Positions 59,028 to 64,000 of a stretch of DNA of 64,000 bases are shown piece by piece. The notes below the pieces were generated by a model. That model was not told where the DNA came from. It saw only the letters and a program-made list of their open reading frames with translations, and did not search any database. Position 1 is the stretch's first letter. Each line of letters begins with the position of its first letter. Both the position numbers and the translations under genes were made by a program. The stretch comes from Akkermansia muciniphila (GTDB lineage: Bacteria > Verrucomicrobiota > Verrucomicrobiia > Limisphaerales > UBA9464). Location: assembly GCA_945898055.1 (NCBI GenBank), contig CAMDGV010000007.1:1-64000 (forward strand), written 5' to 3'.

Positions 59028-59447
59028 ATGGCCATGATGCCAGCACGTGTTAAGTATCGCAAAATGCACCGCGGTCACCGGACGGGGATTGCTTCCCGTT
59101 GCAATGCCGTTGCTTTTGGTGCTTATGGACTCCAAGCACTTGAACGGTGCTGGATGGACACAAAGCAAATTGAGGCGGCTCGCGTGGCGATCACTCGCTA
59201 TATGAAGCGCCGGGGCAAGGTCTGGATCCGTATTTTTCCTGACAAGAGTTTCACCAAGAAACCTCTCGAAGTCCGAATGGGTACAGGTAAGGGAAGTGTT
59301 GAGTCTTGGGTGGCCGTTATCCGACCCGCCACCGTTCTTTTTGAAGTTGATGGGGTTCCGGAAGCAGTTGCTCGCGAGGCAATGCGTCTGGCCTCGACCA
59401 AACTTCCGATCTCCACCAAGTTCATCTCGCGTAACAAGCTTTCCTGA
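59028..59447 (+). CDS. rplP: 50S ribosomal protein L16
   Basis: [18 protein letters not shown]...[69 protein letters not shown]. Confidence 0.98.
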   Translation: MAMMPARVKYRKMHRGHRTGIASRCNAVAFGAYGLQALERCWMDTKQIEAARVAITRYMKRRGKVWIRIFPDKSFTKKPLEVRMGTGKGSVESWVAVIRPATVLFEVDGVPEAVAREAMRLASTKLPISTKFISRNKLS

Positions 59448-59457
59448 GGTATTCTGC

Positions 59458-59652
59458 ATGGCTAAGTCTGTCTTAATTGATCTAACAATCCCTGAACTCG
59501 CTGCCAAGGGCCGCGAACTCAGGCAGGAACTCTTCAATCTTCGCATCCAAAAGGCTACCGCCCGCTTGGAGAAGCCGCATCGGCTTCGTGAGATCCGTCG
59601 GGAGATTGCCCGGTGCGAAACTAGGGCGAGTCAGCTATCCAAGAAATCTTGA
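59458..59652 (+). CDS. rpmC: 50S ribosomal protein L29
   Basis: ATG 59458: [56 protein letters not shown]. Confidence 0.93.
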   Translation: MAKSVLIDLTIPELAAKGRELRQELFNLRIQKATARLEKPHRLREIRREIARCETRASQLSKKS

Positions 59653-59657
59653 ACTCT

Positions 59658-59939
59658 ATGTCCCAAGAAATACCCGTCCGAGGTCATCGCAAGGACCGTG
59701 TTGGTGAAGTAGTCTCCAATAAAATGGAGAAAACAATCGTCGTACGCGTTGAACGTCGTTTTCGGCATCCCAAATTTAAGAAGGTCGTCACCAGTTTCAA
59801 CAAACTGTACGCCCATGATGAAACGAAACTCGCTCAAATGGGTGATCTCGTTCGCATTCAGGAGACGCGTCCCTTGTCGAAGCTGAAGTCATGGCGCCTC
59901 GTTGAAGTCCTCAATCCTGACGGTTCACCTAAAGTCTAA
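59658..59939 (+). CDS. rpsQ: 30S ribosomal protein S17
   Basis: [70 protein letters not shown]. Confidence 0.96.
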   Translation: MSQEIPVRGHRKDRVGEVVSNKMEKTIVVRVERRFRHPKFKKVVTSFNKLYAHDETKLAQMGDLVRIQETRPLSKLKSWRLVEVLNPDGSPKV

Positions 59940-59951
59940 CCCCACCCGATT

Positions 59952-60317
59952 ATGATTCAAATTCGTTCAAGCCTAGATGTGGCTGACAACACTGGGGCTA
60001 AAGTCGCTTGGGCCATTGGTGTGGTCGGAAGTAATCAGGTTTATGCTCACGTCGGTGATGTGGTTAAAGTTCACATCCGAGAGGCGTCTCCTGACGGAAC
60101 CGTCAAGAAAGGCGAAGTTCAGAATGCAGTGATCGTTCGCACACGTCATCCTTTGAGAAGAAGCGATGGTTCCTACGTTCGCTTTGATCGCAATGCTGTT
60201 GTTATCATAGACAAAGACAATAATCCGAGAGGTACTCGTATTTTCGGGCCTGTGGCCAGAGAGTTGCGGGAAAAGAAGTTCATGAAGATCATCTCGCTTG
60301 CTCCTGAGGTGATTTGA
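59952..60317 (+). CDS. rplN: 50S ribosomal protein L14
   Basis: [26 protein letters not shown]...[53 protein letters not shown]. Confidence 0.98.
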   Translation: MIQIRSSLDVADNTGAKVAWAIGVVGSNQVYAHVGDVVKVHIREASPDGTVKKGEVQNAVIVRTRHPLRRSDGSYVRFDRNAVVIIDKDNNPRGTRIFGPVARELREKKFMKIISLAPEVI

Positions 60318-60332
60318 GTACGGAGTTCAAGT

Positions 60333-60635
60333 ATGCCATCCCAATTTCATGTTAAAAAAGGCGACGATGTCGTCGTCATTTCAGGGTCATCCAAGGGTCG
60401 ACGTGGTCGGATCTCCAAAGTGATCACCTCCAAACACGCCGTTTTGCTCGAGGGCTCAGATGAGCGGTCGAAAGAACAAGATGACCGGCGGCGCTTGGTT
60501 AAACCAGTCCTGCACCATCTAAAGAAGAGCCAGCAGCATCCAAACGGGGGTCTGCTCTGGCTAGAGGGAGCTATTCACGTCTCAAACGTCATGAAGGCCG
60601 AAGCTTTTGACGCTAGGAAAACCCCGCAGCGCTAA
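60333..60635 (+). CDS. rplX: 50S ribosomal protein L24
   Basis: [27 protein letters not shown] (KOW); position between rplN and rplE. Confidence 0.92.
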   Translation: MPSQFHVKKGDDVVVISGSSKGRRGRISKVITSKHAVLLEGSDERSKEQDDRRRLVKPVLHHLKKSQQHPNGGLLWLEGAIHVSNVMKAEAFDARKTPQR

Positions 60636-60643
60636 GGAATTCG

Positions 60644-61183
60644 ATGAAACCACGTCTTTTTGAAAAATACCTCAATGAGGTTCGGCAAGCCTTAAAAGAA
60701 AAAAGAGGCTACCAAAATGTCCACCAAATTCCCCAGATTGAAAAGATTGTTATCAATATGGGTGTGAGTGCTTCCTTGGAAAAAGGAGCGTTGGAGGACG
60801 CGATTAAGGAATTAGGTCAGATTTCTGGACGCAAGCCGGTTATCAATGTCTCGCGAAAGAGCATTGCCAACTTCAAGCTTCGAAAGGGCCAGAACATTGG
60901 ATGCCGAGTGACGTTGCGCCGGGAGATCATGTATGAGTTCTTCGATCGCTTGGTGTCGACGGCACTTCCTCGTATTCGTGACTTTCGTGGGGTGAGCCCC
61001 AAGCAGTTTGATGGCCGTGGTGCTTATTCTCTTGGTGTGCCTGACCAGACAATCTTCCCGGAAATTGAGTTGGAGAAGATTAAACGTACACAGGGTATGG
61101 ATATAACTATCGTTACCTCTGCGCCCACCAACGAAGAGGCTTACGACCTTCTCAAGATGCTCGGTATGCCGTTTTCCAAATAA
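60644..61183 (+). CDS. rplE: 50S ribosomal protein L5
   Basis: [16 protein letters not shown]...[85 protein letters not shown]. Confidence 0.98.
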   Translation: MKPRLFEKYLNEVRQALKEKRGYQNVHQIPQIEKIVINMGVSASLEKGALEDAIKELGQISGRKPVINVSRKSIANFKLRKGQNIGCRVTLRREIMYEFFDRLVSTALPRIRDFRGVSPKQFDGRGAYSLGVPDQTIFPEIELEKIKRTQGMDITIVTSAPTNEEAYDLLKMLGMPFSK

Positions 61184-61191
61184 CTAATTTT

Positions 61192-61461
61192 ATGGCCAAG
61201 AAATCGTGGCTCGCTCGCAATAAAAAAAGAGTGGCGACGGTGAAGAAATTCGCTGTCATCCGTGCTGAAATGAAGGCAAAGGGGGATTATGCTGGTCTCT
61301 CAAGCCTTCCTAGAAACGCTAGTCCGGTCCGGTTAGTCAACCGGTGCCAAATAAGTGGACGGCGTCATGGATTTATCCGCAAGTATGGGGTGTCAAGATT
61401 GACCTTCCGTGAAGGAGCGCTCAATGGTTTGATTCCAGGTGTCACTAAGGCGAGTTGGTAA
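61192..61461 (+). CDS. rpsN: 30S ribosomal protein S14 (long, zinc-independent form)
   Basis: [54 protein letters not shown]; no CxxC zinc ribbon. Confidence 0.97.
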   Translation: MAKKSWLARNKKRVATVKKFAVIRAEMKAKGDYAGLSSLPRNASPVRLVNRCQISGRRHGFIRKYGVSRLTFREGALNGLIPGVTKASW

Positions 61462-61482
61462 CGGCCCTTCACCACCAAAACT

Positions 61483-61872
61483 ATGAACGCCGATCCAGTT
61501 TCTGATCTCTTAACTCGTATTCGCAATGCAGGAATGGCATTGCTTCCGACGATTTCGATGCCCCATTCTATCTACAAGGAAGCAATTGCTCAGGTCCTCA
61601 AACAAGAGGGGTATGTTGCGAGCGTTGTGACTGATGGAGATAAGAAGAAGACTTTAAAGGTCACCTTGAAATATCAAGGCAGGAAACCTTCAATCGTTGG
61701 TCTGAAGCAAGTGAGTACGCCAGGGCTGCGACGTTATGTTGCCAGTACTGAAATCCCGAGGGTCCTAGGCGGACTCGGGGTAGCTATTGTCTCGACTCCT
61801 CAGGGAGTTATGTCAGGAACTCAGGCTAAAAAACAAAACCTGGGTGGCGAACTTGTTTGCTACGTTTGGTAA
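61483..61872 (+). CDS. rpsH: 30S ribosomal protein S8
   Basis: DPVSDLLTRIRNAGMALLPTISMPHSIYKEAIAQVLKQEGYV...GLGVAIVSTPQGVMSGTQAKKQNLGGELVCYVW. Confidence 0.98.
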   Translation: MNADPVSDLLTRIRNAGMALLPTISMPHSIYKEAIAQVLKQEGYVASVVTDGDKKKTLKVTLKYQGRKPSIVGLKQVSTPGLRRYVASTEIPRVLGGLGVAIVSTPQGVMSGTQAKKQNLGGELVCYVW

Positions 61873-61882
61873 AGGATCAATC

Positions 61883-62419
61883 ATGTCTCGAATTGGCAAA
61901 ACACCGGTAGTAATACCGCCAACGGTAAAAGTGGCGGTAGCGGGAACATCTGTTTCCGTCGAAGGTCCCAAGGGTAAACTGGATTTTAAGTTGCCCAAGC
62001 ACACCAGTGCTTCGGTCATCTCAAATACTGTCCTAATTGCACGGAGCAATGATACAGCTGAGGCTAAATCAATGCATGGTCTCTCCCGTGCCCTAATAGC
62101 CAATATGGTTAAAGGGGTTTCCGAAGGGTTTCAAAAGAAACTAGAGATTCAGGGGGTTGGTTTCAAGGCCAACATTCAGGGCAATATAGTGAATCTCGTC
62201 CTCGGATACAGTCATCCAGTCCACTATTTGATTCCCGCAGGGATAAAGGTTGTAGTTGAGGAGAACACTAAGATTTCCATCGACGGGCCGAGCAAAGAAC
62301 TCGTCGGACGGGTGGCCGCTGAAATCCGTTCTTACTATCCTCCTGAGCCCTACAAAGGCAAGGGTGTCCGTTACGCAGGTGAGAAGGTCATACGCAAGGA
62401 AGGCAAGACCGTTCAATAG
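61883..62419 (+). CDS. rplF: 50S ribosomal protein L6
   Basis: ATG 61883: MSRIGKTPVVIPPTVKVAVAGTSVSVEGPKGKLDF...YKGKGVRYAGEKVIRKEGK. Confidence 0.97.
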   Translation: MSRIGKTPVVIPPTVKVAVAGTSVSVEGPKGKLDFKLPKHTSASVISNTVLIARSNDTAEAKSMHGLSRALIANMVKGVSEGFQKKLEIQGVGFKANIQGNIVNLVLGYSHPVHYLIPAGIKVVVEENTKISIDGPSKELVGRVAAEIRSYYPPEPYKGKGVRYAGEKVIRKEGKTVQ

Positions 62420-62451
62420 CAGTTGGGCCGAAAGGTCTAAAACAAAAATTT

Positions 62452-62814
62452 ATGAGAACCGATCACAAATTAAGACTTGCTCGACTTCGACGCTGGCGCG
62501 TTCGGAAGACTGTAGTAGGATCCGAAGCTCGCCCTCGGATGAGTGTCAAGTTTACTGGGCAACATATCTATGTTCAATTTATCAACGATCTGGTCGGTTT
62601 GACCATCGCTGCCGTTGGAACTCGCGATAAGGCAAACCCTGTCGAAGCCTCTGGTGCCAACTCAAAGTGCGCTGTGTTGACGGGCAAAAGAGCTGCAGAG
62701 GCCGCTCTGTCAAAGGGTATCTCAACTGTCGTTTTTGATCGAGGGAGCTTACGGTATCACGGGAAGGTGAAAGCTCTGGCAGATGCCGCTCGTGAGGCAG
62801 GTCTCAAGTTTTAA
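62452..62814 (+). CDS. rplR: 50S ribosomal protein L18
   Basis: RPRMSVKFTGQHIYVQFINDLVGLTIAAVGT...AAEAALSKGISTVVFDRGSLRYHGKVKALADAAREAGLKF. Confidence 0.97.
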   Translation: MRTDHKLRLARLRRWRVRKTVVGSEARPRMSVKFTGQHIYVQFINDLVGLTIAAVGTRDKANPVEASGANSKCAVLTGKRAAEAALSKGISTVVFDRGSLRYHGKVKALADAAREAGLKF

Positions 62815-62850
62815 TTATTCTAAAGAAATTTTTTTGGTGACGAGAAGGCA

Positions 62851-63462
62851 ATGACAACAACATCTACTGGGACAACTCCTGTTGCTCCCGCGACTTCAGG
62901 CAGGTCCGGACGTGGTGACCGTGAGTTCCGTGGTCGTGGTCCACGACGACCGAACCGCGACTCGCGCGACGATGAACCCAAGGACGGCTTGGTTGAAAAA
63001 GTTATCTTTATCAACCGATCATCGAAAGTCGTCAAAGGCGGTCGCCGCTTCAGTTTTAGTGCTTTAGTGGTAATTGGCGATAAGCAGGGACGCGTGGGAC
63101 TTGGACTTGGTAAAGGGACCGAGGTCAGCGAGGCGATCAAGAAGGGTGGGGAGAACGCGCGAGCTCATCTCACGACCATTTCGCTTTCGGCGAGCACAAT
63201 TCCCCATGAGGTCTACTCTCACTATGGTGGGGCTAAGGTCTTGCTCCGCCCTGCAAGTCCCGGCACGGGATTAATCTGCGGTAAGGTTGTCCGAGCGGTT
63301 GTAGAATCCGCTGGCGTCAAAGATATGTTGTCGAAGTCCCTCGGTTCTAAGAATGCGGCGAATGTCGCGAAGGCGACTCAAGCAGCGCTTCTTATGCTGA
63401 GAACTCGTGAGCAGATCTTAAAAATCCGCGGACTTGAGCACAGGTTAGTCAAAAGTATCTGA
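62851..63462 (+). CDS. rpsE: 30S ribosomal protein S5
   Basis: VEKVIFINRSSKVVKGGRRFSFSALVVIGDKQGRVGLGLGKGTEVSEAIKKGGENAR...GTGLICGKVVRAVVESAGVKDMLSKSLGSKNAANVAKAT; RGR-rich N-terminal extension. Confidence 0.98.
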   Translation: MTTTSTGTTPVAPATSGRSGRGDREFRGRGPRRPNRDSRDDEPKDGLVEKVIFINRSSKVVKGGRRFSFSALVVIGDKQGRVGLGLGKGTEVSEAIKKGGENARAHLTTISLSASTIPHEVYSHYGGAKVLLRPASPGTGLICGKVVRAVVESAGVKDMLSKSLGSKNAANVAKATQAALLMLRTREQILKIRGLEHRLVKSI

Positions 63463-63465
63463 TTT

Positions 63466-63912
63466 ATGCGTTTACATGATTTAAAACCGCGTCCTGGGTC
63501 AAAGCACAGGCGCAAACTGCTCGGTCGTGGTGAGTCGAGTGGACACGGAAAAACCTCTGGTCGCGGTGGTAAGGGCCAGTCGGCACGGTCCGGCAGTTCC
63601 ATTCGTATTGGGTTTGAGGGTGGTCAGATGCCTCTTGCGCGTCGAATGCCCAAGAGGGGATTTAATAATACCCGATTCCGAGTCAGCTACCTTCCGGTCA
63701 ACCTGAGTATCCTTAATAACTTTGAAGAGGGATCTGTTGTCGACATTGCTCTCTTGAAACAGGCTGGGCACGCCACTGGTCCGTCTGACGGTGTTAAGAT
63801 TCTCGGCAGAGGAGAGCTCCTCAAGAAGCTAACAGTGCGGGCTACGGCTTTTAGTGCTTCCGCAAAGGCTGCGATTGAGAAGCTCGGCGGCACGGCAGAA
63901 CTCTGTCCTTAA
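63466..63912 (+). CDS. rplO: 50S ribosomal protein L15
   Basis: MRLHDLKPRPGSKHRRKLLGRGESSGHGKTSGRGGKGQSARSGSSIRIGFEGGQMPLARRMPKRGFNN. Confidence 0.98.
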   Translation: MRLHDLKPRPGSKHRRKLLGRGESSGHGKTSGRGGKGQSARSGSSIRIGFEGGQMPLARRMPKRGFNNTRFRVSYLPVNLSILNNFEEGSVVDIALLKQAGHATGPSDGVKILGRGELLKKLTVRATAFSASAKAAIEKLGGTAELCP

Positions 63913-63942
63913 TTTAGTAGCGCGTAGCTCAGGAAACCACCG

Positions 63943-64000
63943 ATGATAAGAACACTCTTCACCACCTTTCAGAATTGCTTTAAGATTCCAGAGTTACGCT
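63943..64000 (+). CDS. secY: Protein translocase subunit SecY (start only, truncated by window)
   Basis: Manual translation MIRTLFTTFQNCFKIPELR directly after rplO, the canonical spc-operon order; absent from the ORF track. Confidence 0.85.
   Translation, partial: MIRTLFTTFQNCFKIPELR

Noticed and set aside
63466-64000. Unusual features in ribosomal proteins
   Set aside because: Sequences look canonical; the N-terminal RGR-rich extension of S5 and zinc-free S14 are known kinds of variation and not treated as novel.

Overview
The 64 kb window looks like a chromosomal segment from the Verrucomicrobia/PVC lineage. Support comes from DUF1549/DUF1553 + DUF1501 pairs, a Wza/Wzc-type polysaccharide locus, an exosortase, an ECF sigma/FecR pair, and the 3' part of an S10 operon joined to the spc operon (rplB to the start of secY). 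Two real genes at the window edges are missing from the ORF track: a FecR-like protein (1-871, minus) and the start of secY (63943-64000, plus). tRNA-Tyr (51108-51195, minus) is the only RNA gene called with confidence. Main observations: (1) a SET-domain lysine methyltransferase gene overlapping by 4 nt (ATGA) a Pls/PosA-type single-module NRPS, suggesting an undescribed methylated cationic homopolymer pathway; (2) an internally deleted group II intron, probably class C, sitting directly after a terminator hairpin, with only N- and C-terminal remnants of its reverse transcriptase; (3) several IS66-family derivatives, one lying against an ISL3 remnant and one shrunk to a 723-bp MITE-like element beside chrA; (4) a TM-P-TM potassium-channel-like protein with a non-canonical filter; (5) an S10 operon broken upstream of rplB with a perfect palindrome in the divergent def/rplB promoter region; (6) a 13-bp x3 tandem repeat carrying the stop codons of two convergent genes. 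No CRISPR array was seen. All family names come from motif reading, not database searches.
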